From Bacteroidales bacterium (GTDB taxonomy: Bacteria; Bacteroidota; Bacteroidia; Bacteroidales; UBA12077): a stretch of DNA of 64,000 bases. Of the stretch, positions 17,883 to 26,598 are shown in pieces. The position numbers and the translations under genes are program-made. Every line of letters begins with the position of its first letter. Position 1 is the first letter of the stretch. The stretch spans positions 79,443 to 143,442 of the forward strand of contig JAEINU010000008.1 of the NCBI GenBank assembly GCA_016342685.1, in the 5' to 3' direction. A model generated the notes under the pieces. That model saw nothing but the letters and a program-made list of their open reading frames with translations, was not told the DNA's origin and did no database searches.

Positions 17883-18345
17883 TAAATAAGGCGCGAAAAA
17901 ATTAGAAAGTAAATTTTAACACAGTTTGTTAAGTAAATAATTCATGCATCTTTTTTCACATTCTGACAGTTTATGTAAGTTCGAAACTTTATTACATTTT
18001 GATAAAGTAATTTATTTTATTCGTAGCGGTTTGATAGTAATTTCATTAGGATTGTTCGGTAGGTTTGATAAAAAATAATTTAGTATTCCAGCGCGCTTTT
18101 GCCCTGTCGTGCAAATTAAATTTAAACACATTAAAGGCTTCGCCTCTAAAGAGTTTAAAATTGAAATAGCAACTTAAGTTTAAATCTATAGTTAGTAACT
18201 TTTTATCCTATCTGCTTTTTTTGTTTAAAATTTTATTAATTTCACATGACAGAAAAATTCATGTTCGTAGAGTATTTTTTTGCACTGAATTAACTCTGTA
18301 GGAATTCAGGTTAAAAGCCTGTTTTAATTAAAACCAATTTATATT
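17883..18345 (+). promoter_or_regulatory. Long structured leader of defence cassette c10
   Basis: About 460 bp without a gene. It carries an extended arm (AAATAAGGCGCG), then AATTTAGTATTCCAGCGCGC with TTTTGCCC, closely matching the c5 leader, then an imperfect hairpin around 18120-18160 with AGGC-ttc-GCCT at its tip, in the place where c5 has its 18-bp hairpin. Conservation between otherwise unrelated cassettes suggests a shared control element. Confidence 0.55.
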
Positions 18346-19404
18346 ATGACTAAAGAAGAAATCTTATTAAAAAATTTGGAAGAAACTAAAAATAGTCTCA
18401 GTACTGATAGATTAGATATGTCCTTTGGTGAAATTATGAGTATGTACGAGAGAAAAGAAATTATAATTGACCCAATTTTCCAAAGACTTTTTCGATGGAC
18501 AGAATATCAACAGACAAGATTTATTGAATCACTTTTATTGGGTATTCCTATTCCACCGATATTTGTTGCGGAAGATAAGGATGGTCGTTGGGAACTCGTT
18601 GATGGTTTACAAAGGATATCAACAGTTTTTTCATTTTTTGGTTTACTCGAAAAATTACCTGAAAAAAATGATTGGATTTTGAAACATGGAGAGTTAATCC
18701 CAGATTTTGAAAATTTTGGTTGTAAGGATTTACCTTTAAAACTTCAGTTGAATATAAAGAGAGCTGTATGTAGAATTGAGATTGTTAAATGGAATAGTAA
18801 ATATGACATGCGTTATGAACTATTTAATAGGTTGAATACCGGCGGAGCAAGACTTACAGACCAAGAAATTAGAAATTGTATTTTCCGCGGTGTATCGAGC
18901 GACTTTAATTTGTTCTTAAGTGAAGAAGCTAAACAGCAAGCATTTATCGATTTGATTGGTCCAACAGAGAAGCAAGTGGAAGAACTATATCTTGATGAAT
19001 TAGTTTTACGATTTTGTGCTTTATACAATAATGGTGAAAATGTAAGAGAAAATATTTCTGAACATATGACTTCTTTTATGAAAAAGATTGTTACTGCTCC
19101 AGAAAGAATTGATGAATTCAAAAGTATTTTTAACCGAACAATTACACTTTTAAAACCAATTGGGAAAGAAGCATTTCGTGGCTCAAATAATGTGCTTTCT
19201 ACAAGTTTGTATGATGGAATTTCAATTGGGATAGCCCAGAATATTGAAAAATATGAAGAAAAAAATACAAGCTATTTGATTGATAAAATTAATCAATTAA
19301 AAGGTGACTCTGATTTTAGAAAAGCTTCGGGTTCTGCTGCGAATAGTAAAACAAGAATATTGAAAAGACTACAAGTTGCTCATGAATTATTCGAAAGAGA
19401 ATAG
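18346..19404 (+). CDS. c10 gene 1: DUF262 (ParB/Srx-like nuclease fold) protein
   Basis: A 352-residue protein of the DUF262 family, the N-terminal module of GmrSD-type restriction enzymes. Signature segments are visible near residues 42-90 (IDPIFQRLFRWTEYQQ, ELVDGLQRISTVFSF), including the DGLQR motif linked to NTP-dependent nuclease activity. A classical GmrD HNH part is missing. The following gene encodes a HEPN protein 2 nt later, so the two form a compact operon. A role against phage with modified DNA is possible by family analogy only. Confidence 0.88.
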   Translation: MTKEEILLKNLEETKNSLSTDRLDMSFGEIMSMYERKEIIIDPIFQRLFRWTEYQQTRFIESLLLGIPIPPIFVAEDKDGRWELVDGLQRISTVFSFFGLLEKLPEKNDWILKHGELIPDFENFGCKDLPLKLQLNIKRAVCRIEIVKWNSKYDMRYELFNRLNTGGARLTDQEIRNCIFRGVSSDFNLFLSEEAKQQAFIDLIGPTEKQVEELYLDELVLRFCALYNNGENVRENISEHMTSFMKKIVTAPERIDEFKSIFNRTITLLKPIGKEAFRGSNNVLSTSLYDGISIGIAQNIEKYEEKNTSYLIDKINQLKGDSDFRKASGSAANSKTRILKRLQVAHELFERE

Positions 19405-19406
19405 AT

Positions 19407-20033
19407 ATGAGAATGTTGCTTGCTGAAATTGAAGAAGATATTAATTGGAGAGTTTCTGAGATTGCTAACATTAAGACAATTCCCGTAAGATATAATTTGT
19501 TAGAAGCTCACAAACAGACTTTAACGTTATATTCAGTTCCATCAATATATGCACTTTGGGAAGGTTTCCTTAAAAATACATTTGAGCTTCTAACCAATTT
19601 CATAAATAAAATTGGTTTAGATTCTAAAACAGTTCATTTAAATTTACTTACACATGCAATTGAAAACAAATGTAAACTAGGGAATGAAAGGAAGTATTTT
19701 GAGAAGAAGTTGAACTTGGTAGAAATGTTTTCAGAAATTTATGATTCTCCTTTACAAATTGAACAAGGAATTCCAACTGAATCAAATGTAAATTATAAGG
19801 TTACAAATAAAATTTTAGAACGATTTAATATTCAAGAACTGGATATAAGTTTTGAAAAACCATTGAACAGGCTTTTGCTTTTTAGAAATAAAATTGCACA
19901 TGGAGAGAACTCAATAAAAGTAACACGAAATGATATAAATGAATTTTCACTTCTCGCTGAGAATCTTATGTGTGAAATATTGATATTAATTGAAAGTTGT
20001 TTAAAAAATAGTGATTATAAAAAAGTTACTTAA
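19407..20033 (+). CDS. c10 gene 2: MAE_28990-like HEPN protein
   Basis: A 208-residue helical protein of the MAE_28990/MAE_18760-like HEPN type. Near the C-terminus LLFRNKIAHGE gives the R-x4-6-H signature of HEPN RNases. It begins 2 nt after the DUF262 stop, indicating coupled expression. DUF262-plus-HEPN pairs recur in defence islands, and the HEPN protein would be the RNA-cutting effector. No toxin activity can be shown from sequence alone. Confidence 0.82.
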   Translation: MRMLLAEIEEDINWRVSEIANIKTIPVRYNLLEAHKQTLTLYSVPSIYALWEGFLKNTFELLTNFINKIGLDSKTVHLNLLTHAIENKCKLGNERKYFEKKLNLVEMFSEIYDSPLQIEQGIPTESNVNYKVTNKILERFNIQELDISFEKPLNRLLLFRNKIAHGENSIKVTRNDINEFSLLAENLMCEILILIESCLKNSDYKKVT

Positions 20034-20209
20034 TTGATATATTGGATTTTTTGGTTTTAAAGCAAGCACATTTCCAATTTGAAAATTGCAAAAGAGCTTG
20101 CTGTTTTGCCTTTTAGGCAATTAGGATTCCGACCTTAATGCTAAATTATTTCGTTTTTCATGGTTAATCTTTTGCTAACTTGAAAAGTCCAGAACTTGCG
20201 CCCAATTTA

Positions 20210-20337
20210 TAACACGGCTTCAGAAAAAATGCGGGTGTTTTTGCGGTCTGACAAAGTTTTGCTATCTTCGTTTTGGTTCAACGGTTTGACAAAGTGGAGT
20301 AGTGGAATCCCGCACTATTCCTAAGCCGAGACCGTTA
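20210..20337 (+). repeat. attC-like site S11
   Basis: Closes c10 (GCGCCCAATTTATAAC against GTTATAAATAAGGCGC) and opens c11. The 20034-20209 stretch before it is the c10 tail, with TTGCC-tttt-AGGCAA and CTAAATTATTTCGTTTTTCATGG-type sequence as seen before S1 and S9. Confidence 0.9.
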
Positions 20338-20364
20338 CAAATAATTTTTAGAAAAATCTCAGTA

Positions 20365-20910
20365 ATGAAAGACAGAATCAAAGAATCTCTTAATTTAATC
20401 TATGAATTTATAAGAAATCCATTTGCAAAACCTTTGGATAAACTTGACGATGATAAAAGCTTGGTGATTGTTGCTTCAATATTATCATATTTTACTTTTA
20501 TTGTGAAAACTATAAATAATTCTGATAGTTTCTATGCTCCTTATATGTATTTGGTGTATTTGACAATTGGTTTAATTTTATCACCGCTTTTCGGCATATT
20601 GATAGTTCATTTTAAAGGGACAATCTTTCATCTATATTTGAAATATATTGCATCGCCAATAATTAAGCAACAACTTGACAATAATTTAAAAGCAAAGCAA
20701 ATTCAAACTTTTACTACGATAGGACTGATTGTTACAGGAGTTCCAAGTTTGTATTATGTTGGACTGTTAATTGGTTTAACAATTGAATTTCTTGGAATAT
20801 ATAGACTCTTTAAGATTGACTGGAAAGTTTCATTATTAATATCAATTATCTATAATGCAATATGGTGGGGACTGATTTATCTCATTGCAAATGGAACATC
20901 TTGGATTTAG
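20365..20910 (+). CDS. c11: multi-pass membrane protein (Yip1-like)
   Basis: A 181-residue integral membrane protein with about five hydrophobic helices. The N-terminal segment (RIKESLNLIYEFIRNPFAKPL) and layout resemble Yip1-domain proteins, a tentative match. I chose the ATG at 20365; an upstream in-frame ATG at 20302 lies inside attC-like site S11 and would translate the site. Sole cargo of c11, whose arms 20334-20356 and 20928-20950 pair over about 21 of 23 positions. Confidence 0.72.
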   Translation: MKDRIKESLNLIYEFIRNPFAKPLDKLDDDKSLVIVASILSYFTFIVKTINNSDSFYAPYMYLVYLTIGLILSPLFGILIVHFKGTIFHLYLKYIASPIIKQQLDNNLKAKQIQTFTTIGLIVTGVPSLYYVGLLIGLTIEFLGIYRLFKIDWKVSLLISIIYNAIWWGLIYLIANGTSWI

Positions 20911-20946
20911 CATATGTTGATAGGTAAATTTTCTAAAAACAATTTG

Positions 20947-21074
20947 TAACATGTGTTCAACAATAATGCGGGGTTTTGGTGGTTTGCTGACAAAATATTA
21001 TCTTCGTTAAGTTGTTTAGCGGGGGATAATGAAACAGGGCGCAAACCCGCACAATTGTTAACACAGGACCGTTA
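20947..21074 (+). repeat. attC-like site S12
   Basis: Closes c11 (CAATTTGTAAC against GTTACAAATAA) and opens c12. Nearly identical to S1. Confidence 0.9.
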
Positions 21075-21089
21075 GCGGTAATAATTATT

Positions 21090-22112
21090 ATGAGAAAACT
21101 ACTTTCGATACTTCTTCTTTTAATTTCAGTTTCATTATATTCTCAGCAAACTGAATTTAGGTTCTATATTGAAAATCCATGCAATGGAGAGCGTTATATT
21201 GAAAATCTATATGTTCTTAAGGACTCGACATTGCAGAATGAATTTTCACCTGATTATACAGACACTGATCCTGTAACACTATTACCAAATACAGGAATCT
21301 ACTATTTATATGTAATTGATTTAAGCGGTTTTGGATACGGCTTTGACTCTTTGAAAGTTAATGTAAATAAGACTGGTAAATTTGACTATGTTCATGTTGA
21401 AAGTAATATTAACATATTATTGAAAAGTGCAAGTAGATCCTTAATATACCAAGAATGTGGTAATAAACTTGATGGATTTCAGATGGATACATTTCCAAAT
21501 GGAAATATTAAGGTTTGTGGTAATTTTAAAAATAGAAAAGTAAAAGACAGTTTAGTATATTTTTATGAGAATGGTAATGTTAAGAAACGTTTATTATATT
21601 CAAAAAGAAATATTCGTATTCAAGAATTTGACAAAGCTTCCAATTTACTTTTTTTACATAAAAATAGTAGAAAGTCTTATTATTTGACTGACTATAAAAA
21701 GACAGGATTTTATTTAGATGGAAATGTGAAATTTAAAGAGAGAAAAAAGAAACACTTTAAATATTTATTTGAATATTATCCAAATGGAAATCTTAAGACA
21801 AAGCAAAAAAGAAGCAAAAGGATAGAATTCCATGAAAGTGGAGAAGTAAAACTGAAATATAAAAGAAGAAGAGTAAATATTATAGAAGACATTTATTTGG
21901 GTGGTTATCATACCTATGACATTGAAAAGAAAGAGTTTGACAAGTATGGAGTATTAATTTTAGATGCAAAATATCAAATTTGGGGAAACGAAACAGCATT
22001 TAACGAATTCTTAATGAAAGAGTGTGACTGGATAATATATTTGTATAGGTATGAAAACGGTGTGAAAATATATAGCTTAGAAGACATCGAAAGTATAAAA
22101 GTGAATGAATAA
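21090..22112 (+). CDS. c12: exported YwqK/MORN-like repeat protein
   Basis: A 340-residue protein with a signal peptide (MRKLLSILLLLISVSLYSQQ). From about residue 128 it has several YPNGN-type repeats (FPNGNIKVCG, YENGNVKK, YLDGNVKF, YPNGNLKT, HESGEVKL), as in YwqK/MORN_2 proteins, an extended beta-repeat fold of unknown role common in Bacteroidota. The ATG immediately follows the 19-nt arm (21071-21089), and the stop is 1 nt before the partner arm (22114-22132), so the cassette has almost no other untranslated sequence. Confidence 0.82.
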   Translation: MRKLLSILLLLISVSLYSQQTEFRFYIENPCNGERYIENLYVLKDSTLQNEFSPDYTDTDPVTLLPNTGIYYLYVIDLSGFGYGFDSLKVNVNKTGKFDYVHVESNINILLKSASRSLIYQECGNKLDGFQMDTFPNGNIKVCGNFKNRKVKDSLVYFYENGNVKKRLLYSKRNIRIQEFDKASNLLFLHKNSRKSYYLTDYKKTGFYLDGNVKFKERKKKHFKYLFEYYPNGNLKTKQKRSKRIEFHESGEVKLKYKRRRVNIIEDIYLGGYHTYDIEKKEFDKYGVLILDAKYQIWGNETAFNEFLMKECDWIIYLYRYENGVKIYSLEDIESIKVNE

Positions 22113-22128
22113 TAATAATTACAACCGC

Positions 22129-22256
22129 TAACACGTGTTCAACAAAAATGCGGGGTTTTGGTGGTTTGCTGACAAAATATTATCTTCGTTAAGTTGTTCA
22201 ACGGGGGACAATGAAACAAGGCGGAAACCCGCACTATTGTTAACACGGGACCGTTA
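22129..22256 (+). repeat. attC-like site S13
   Basis: Closes c12 and opens c13. By eye identical over 128 bp to S4 and S5, more than 14 kb away. Confidence 0.92.
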
Positions 22257-22300
22257 TATGTAATTTTATTAAAAATAGTGCTGTCGTAAAACAAATCGAA

Positions 22301-23410
22301 ATGAAAAAACATAACTATTTAATTCTTTTATTGGTTCTTTTATTTATACAATGTAATTCTGGGAAAAAGACTGAATCACTTGATAATAATGAAAAAAAGG
22401 TTGAAGAAAACATTACGAAAGTAAAGGAAAATCAAACTGTTAAGGAAACTATATCTGATACGGTTTTTCTAATTAAATGTAAAAATCACTATGATACTTT
22501 ATATACAAAGAAATTTGTTTCAAAAGTTGGCGAAGAGCTTTTAATGACTCAAATATCATATATTGATTCACAAAAGGTTTTATCATTTGATTCAATTTTT
22601 GAAACCAAGTCGCATAAATATAATCGTCATTATGAATCATATGATGCAAGAACAGAAGTAAAGATTTATGAAAACGATTCAATACTATTTTCGTATACAT
22701 TTAATCCTATTCAAAGAAAAATTGATGAAAATAAGGTATTAGATTTAAATGACATATTCTACTTTGGTCATATGTATAGCCTGTATTATTTTGATAGGAA
22801 TGATAATACTATTGTAATTCGAAGTCATGGAACTAACGATTATTATGTATTTGACATTACTGGTAAATTAATATATATAGGTGAAGTTCGTGATGCAAAT
22901 ACAACATTTGATGTTAATTTGAATTTAAATGCTATTATCACAAATTTTGAATTGTATGATATTGAAAAAAGAGAATCTTTTAGTTTTAATAAATTAAGTA
23001 GGTATCCATTATTAAAACATATATTACTTAATAATGAAAATTTACTGTTAATCTTTAATGAAAATGAAGATAAAGAAAATACCTATTCTATAGTATCTAA
23101 AGAATTAGAAGTTATTAATAAAGGGACATTAAGAATTTGTGATTATAGAACTGAAGTATTTAATGAAATTTATGATGGTAGAATCTTAATGTTTTCGAAT
23201 AAGGAAGATAAATTGCAAATTATTGATAATAAGTTTCCATTTGACAGCAAAACAATCTCAATTGATGACATTAAGGAATATGATGATAATTTTTCATATC
23301 ATAAGAGTTATGGTTTTGATTGTGAAGACATGTTAACAAGTCAAATTATTTATATGGACACATTAAATAATGAATTTAGACGAAGCAAATACAGTCGACC
23401 AGGAGATTGA
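22301..23410 (+). CDS. c13: lipoprotein, possible beta-propeller
   Basis: A 369-residue protein with a lipoprotein signal ending FIQC (Cys about residue 18), then a short Lys/Glu-rich linker and a large mainly-beta domain with repeated short strand patterns (for example ENTYSIVSKELEVINKG), which could be a propeller. Function unknown. Sole cargo of c13. The closing arm starts at the base after the stop codon and pairs over 22 of 25 positions with the cassette start, one of the longest arms in the array. Confidence 0.75.
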   Translation: MKKHNYLILLLVLLFIQCNSGKKTESLDNNEKKVEENITKVKENQTVKETISDTVFLIKCKNHYDTLYTKKFVSKVGEELLMTQISYIDSQKVLSFDSIFETKSHKYNRHYESYDARTEVKIYENDSILFSYTFNPIQRKIDENKVLDLNDIFYFGHMYSLYYFDRNDNTIVIRSHGTNDYYVFDITGKLIYIGEVRDANTTFDVNLNLNAIITNFELYDIEKRESFSFNKLSRYPLLKHILLNNENLLLIFNENEDKENTYSIVSKELEVINKGTLRICDYRTEVFNEIYDGRILMFSNKEDKLQIIDNKFPFDSKTISIDDIKEYDDNFSYHKSYGFDCEDMLTSQIIYMDTLNNEFRRSKYSRPGD

Positions 23411-23431
23411 TTTTTTTAATAAAACAACATA

Positions 23432-23561
23432 TAACATGCAATCACCAGATAATTTGGGTGTCCTTGCGTTTTGATAAAGTTTTGGTATCTTCGAGTTTAA
23501 ATTATCGGTCTGACAGTTTTTTGCGGAAAACTCCCAAACTACTGGTATTGCAAGACCGTTA
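23432..23561 (+). repeat. attC-like site S14
   Basis: Closes c13 (ACATATAAC against GTTATATGT) and opens c14. Same divergent subclass as S10. Confidence 0.87.
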
Positions 23562-23682
23562 TAGGGCATTTTTGACGAACGAAAACGCAATCAATTTATA
23601 TGAAAATATTTACTAATTGTAAAAAAAGCAAGTCTGAAATTAGATTAAATTGAGATGCTAGTTAAATAAATATGTAATAGGA

Positions 23683-24003
23683 ATGAAAAAATTAAAAATA
23701 GTTGGAATTATTTTAGGTATTCTAATGGTCACCATCTTTATTATTAATATGTTGTTATTGAATAAAAAAGGAGTCAAGGAATTTTTAAATTATAACTATT
23801 CAGGTAAAGTAGAAAAAATAAGATATACAACACAAGGTTTTGCAAATATAAAGATAGATGAAAATTGGTATTATTTAGGACATAATGTTGAGATAGCTAA
23901 ATACATTAATATTGGCGATTCAATTTGTAAAAGAAGAGGTGAAAAAAAAATAATTGTTTATAAAAAAGTCAATAATACTTACAAAGTCAAAAAAGAATTT
24001 TAA
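23683..24003 (+). CDS. c14: small membrane protein, unknown
   Basis: A 106-residue protein with one N-terminal membrane helix (about residues 5-25) and a basic soluble domain (YSGKVEKIRYTTQGFANIKI...) with beta character. It is preceded by a 121-bp leader with no other gene and followed by an 88-bp tail. No family recognised. The closing arm (GCCCTATAAC) matches the c14 start for 10 bases; position 11 is A against C as elsewhere. Confidence 0.68.
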   Translation: MKKLKIVGIILGILMVTIFIINMLLLNKKGVKEFLNYNYSGKVEKIRYTTQGFANIKIDENWYYLGHNVEIAKYINIGDSICKRRGEKKIIVYKKVNNTYKVKKEF

Positions 24004-24091
24004 AATGTATTAAGCCACAACTAGCCCAATCGACTTCACTTGTGCTAAAAATGAAGCTAAAAAATAAAAAGAAAATTATACAAACGCCCTA

Positions 24092-24218
24092 TAACAGCTG
24101 TTCAAATTCAAGCGGGGTTTTAGGCAGTATTTTGACAAATAATGCTACCTTTAACTTTCTTAACGGGTGATAGGGAAACAGGGCGGAAATCCCCGCCAAA
24201 ATTTAACAGCGAACCGTT
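24092..24218 (+). repeat. attC-like site S15
   Basis: Closes c14 and opens c15. A singular variant: arms CAGCTGTTCAAATTCAAGCGGGG / CCCCGCCAAAATTTAACAGCG, centre TTGACAAATAATGCTACC. Confidence 0.85.
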
Positions 24219-24241
24219 ACACATAATATTATTTTGGCGCA

Positions 24242-25162
24242 ATGTATACAATAATTACGGAAAATGACATTTCAAATTGGAAAGATGAGACAGGTGCTCG
24301 TTATCATTTCCCTAATAAATATTTGAAAATCCTAAAACCTGGAACAAAAGTTATTTACTATAAAGGTAGGTTAACTGACAATAGTTTTAAAAAGGATAGG
24401 AAGTTGAATACTCCGCACTATTTTGGTACTGCTATTATTGGTGAAATTTATTCTGACACTAATAATAAAAGAAATTACTTTGCTGAAATTGAAAACTACA
24501 AAGAGTTTGACAAAGGTATAAATTTTAAAAATTCACAAGGAGACTATTTAGAACCTGTTCAAGGTGTTAATTATTGGAGAAATGGTGTTCGGAAAATAAA
24601 TAAGGAAATCTATGAATCAATTTTATCTGATAAATCAATTCGAAATGATAATCCTGTAAAACAAATAGAATCTCCTAAGGAAAGAAAGATTGAACTAAGT
24701 GAAAATGAACTGTTAATAATTAAGCCTTCTGATAAAAATAAAAATAGCGTAAGTGACCCTTCAGTTAAATATTCAAAAAACGCCAAAAAGGTCGGCGATA
24801 TTGGCGAAAAGATAGTTTTAGAATACCTTGAGTCAGTTTTAACAGAAAGTGAAAAAAAGACGCTAAAATGGTTGGCAAACTTGGGCGAAACTCCAGGATA
24901 CGATATTGAATATGAAAATGACTTAGAGCAGAAAATTCGAATTGAAGTTAAAGCTACAACAGCAAAAAAGTTTCCTTATTTCAATTTGACAATTAATGAA
25001 CTTAATTCAGCAAAGCAATTTGATAATTATTACATTTATCTTGTTTCAGAATGTTTGACAGAGAATCCAAAGATTGAAATAGTTGAAAATCCATTTAAAG
25101 GTGAAAGTGTGAATAAATTTTCGGTTGAACCAATTGCTTTTAAAGTTTATAAAACAAAATAA
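24242..25162 (+). CDS. c15: EVE/SRA-like sensor fused to DUF3883 (PD-(D/E)XK-like) nuclease
   Basis: A 306-residue protein. Residues about 1-130 (YHFPNKYLKILKPGTKVIYYKG...) look like the PUA/EVE-like or ScoMcrA-type N-terminal domain that reads modified bases. Residues about 185-300 fit DUF3883, with a nuclease-like core GYDIEYE...IRIEVKATT. A modification-dependent restriction endonuclease is the natural reading, but by analogy. Sole cargo of c15; arms 24215-24235 and 25155-25175 pair over 19 of 21 positions, the latter overlapping the stop codon. Confidence 0.8.
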   Translation: MYTIITENDISNWKDETGARYHFPNKYLKILKPGTKVIYYKGRLTDNSFKKDRKLNTPHYFGTAIIGEIYSDTNNKRNYFAEIENYKEFDKGINFKNSQGDYLEPVQGVNYWRNGVRKINKEIYESILSDKSIRNDNPVKQIESPKERKIELSENELLIIKPSDKNKNSVSDPSVKYSKNAKKVGDIGEKIVLEYLESVLTESEKKTLKWLANLGETPGYDIEYENDLEQKIRIEVKATTAKKFPYFNLTINELNSAKQFDNYYIYLVSECLTENPKIEIVENPFKGESVNKFSVEPIAFKVYKTK

Positions 25163-25171
25163 TACAATGTG

Positions 25172-25300
25172 TAACATGCGTTCAACAAAAATGCGGGGTT
25201 TTGTAGTTTAGTATTGTTTTGTTACTTTTATGTTTCATTATCAACGGGTGATAATGAAACAAGGCGGCAAACCCGCACTATTGTTAACGCAGGACCGTTA
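25172..25300 (+). repeat. attC-like site S16
   Basis: Closes c15 (ACAATGTGTAAC against GTTACACATAAT) and opens c16. Same centre as S2 and S3, including the 13-bp inner hairpin. Confidence 0.9.
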
Positions 25301-25333
25301 GGCAACATTAAGTCGCACATTTAGAAAATTAAT

Positions 25334-26212
25334 ATGAAGAAATTCTTTTTATTATTCATATGTATGAATTCATTTATAATATTTGGACAAGACATATGTG
25401 ATTATGGTTTACATTCGATTGGTAAGCTCAAAGTAAAAAAAAATATGAAGGTTGTTCCATATACTGATGAGAATGGAAACTATGGATTGAAAGAAAGATC
25501 AAATGATAGTATTATTATTTCGGCTAAATATCACAAGATACTAGATAACTATAATGATACTAGCTTTGTCGTTATTTCTAATAATTATTATTGGGGAGTA
25601 ATTAATTTAAAAGGAGATACATTAGCGCCTTTTTATAGTGGTTCTTATCACTTTAATGATACTATGAATTTAGTAAGTAAAATAATGGCATGTCCAGTTT
25701 GTATTAATAATAAATATAATCTTAGCTATTTTTATTTTGTAAATTCAAAGGGAGAATGTTTAATTACTGATTATTACCCTTGTCCAGAAGGTGTGGAAAC
25801 TGATAATTCAGAATTACCAAAATATTTACAGTATATTCAATTGGCTGAGAAAGCAAAATTAGAAAATAAGGTTGGTGCAATCTACTATTGCAATAAAGCT
25901 ATCCGATGTGATACTTCCAATGCAGCAACTTACTTTTGGGGAATTAAGTTGTTTATGGATATGAATGACATTAAAGAATCAAGTATATTAAACGCTAAGT
26001 ATAATGAATGTTTTCCTTGGGTCGCAGGTTGTATTGAAAAGAGTTTAGAGAATGAAAAGAATACATTTTATCTGATAAGGTTAAATCGATACAAGAAAGC
26101 ATTCTATAAATATTATATGAAAGATAAGAGCAGGTATGATGAAGCATGTTCTGATTTAAAAAGACTAAAAAAGTTAGTTACTTTCGGGGAATTTTATACA
26201 ACCTATAATTAA
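25334..26212 (+). CDS. c16: secreted WG-repeat-like protein
   Basis: A 292-residue protein with a signal peptide (MKKFFLLFICMNSFIIFGQD). Residues about 40-105 contain WG-type repeats (NYGLKERSNDSIIISAKYHKI, YYWGVINLKGDTLAPFYSG), followed by a helical, possibly TPR-like C-terminus (AKLENKVGAIYYCNKAI). WG-repeat proteins are common in Bacteroidota envelopes with unknown role. Sole cargo of c16; the closing arm overlaps the stop codon region. Confidence 0.78.
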   Translation: MKKFFLLFICMNSFIIFGQDICDYGLHSIGKLKVKKNMKVVPYTDENGNYGLKERSNDSIIISAKYHKILDNYNDTSFVVISNNYYWGVINLKGDTLAPFYSGSYHFNDTMNLVSKIMACPVCINNKYNLSYFYFVNSKGECLITDYYPCPEGVETDNSELPKYLQYIQLAEKAKLENKVGAIYYCNKAIRCDTSNAATYFWGIKLFMDMNDIKESSILNAKYNECFPWVAGCIEKSLENEKNTFYLIRLNRYKKAFYKYYMKDKSRYDEACSDLKRLKKLVTFGEFYTTYN

Positions 26213-26219
26213 CGTTGCC

Positions 26220-26348
26220 TAACCCAACATCACCAGATAATGCGGGAGTTTTGGCGGTCTGACAAAGTTTTGCTATCTTCGTTTTTGTTCAACGGTCTGA
26301 CAAAGTAGAGCAATGGAAACCCGCACTACTGGTATGTTTAAATCGTTA
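26220..26348 (+). repeat. attC-like site S17
   Basis: Closes c16 (TTAACGTTGCCTAAC against GTTAGGCAACATTAA) and opens c17. Differs from S18, at the other end of the interrupted cassette, by about three bases. Last bases before GTTA are AAATC. Confidence 0.9.
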
Positions 26349-26598
26349 GCTGCAAGTGTAATCGAAACGAGCATTGTAACTAGAATAGAAATATTAAGAA
26401 AATTTAGTAATAAGAATGATTCATTGATTGAAAATTGAAGCAAGAAAAAATAGTTTTTGCTCGCCCGCTTCTGCCCTTCAGGACAGTTGAGGAAGCCAAC
26501 ACACATTACACACATTCGCAAATCACATGGACCGACACACAAACCAAAATTTGCAAAAGAGTGTAATTCTTGCCAATGATCAGAAAGACAATAATATT
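26349..26598 (+). promoter_or_regulatory. Leader of cassette c17
   Basis: About 250 bp without a gene. It contains GCCCGCTTCTGCCC-ttca-GGACAG, matching the CGCTT-plus-hairpin module of the c5, c8 and c10 leaders, then a C-rich stretch (GGAAGCCAACACACATTACAC). A block at about 26529-26579 resembles 61942-61985 on the far side of the gene. An in-frame ATG at 26527 could extend the ATPase by 24 residues. Confidence 0.5.

Noticed and set aside
20302..20364. Longer N-terminus for the c11 membrane protein
   Set aside because: It would translate part of attC-like site S11; the ATG at 20365 lies at the usual distance from the boundary.
4241..26348. CRISPR array
   Set aside because: The repeats are 127-130 bp palindromes and the intervals are whole genes of very different size; no short uniform spacers or cas genes.
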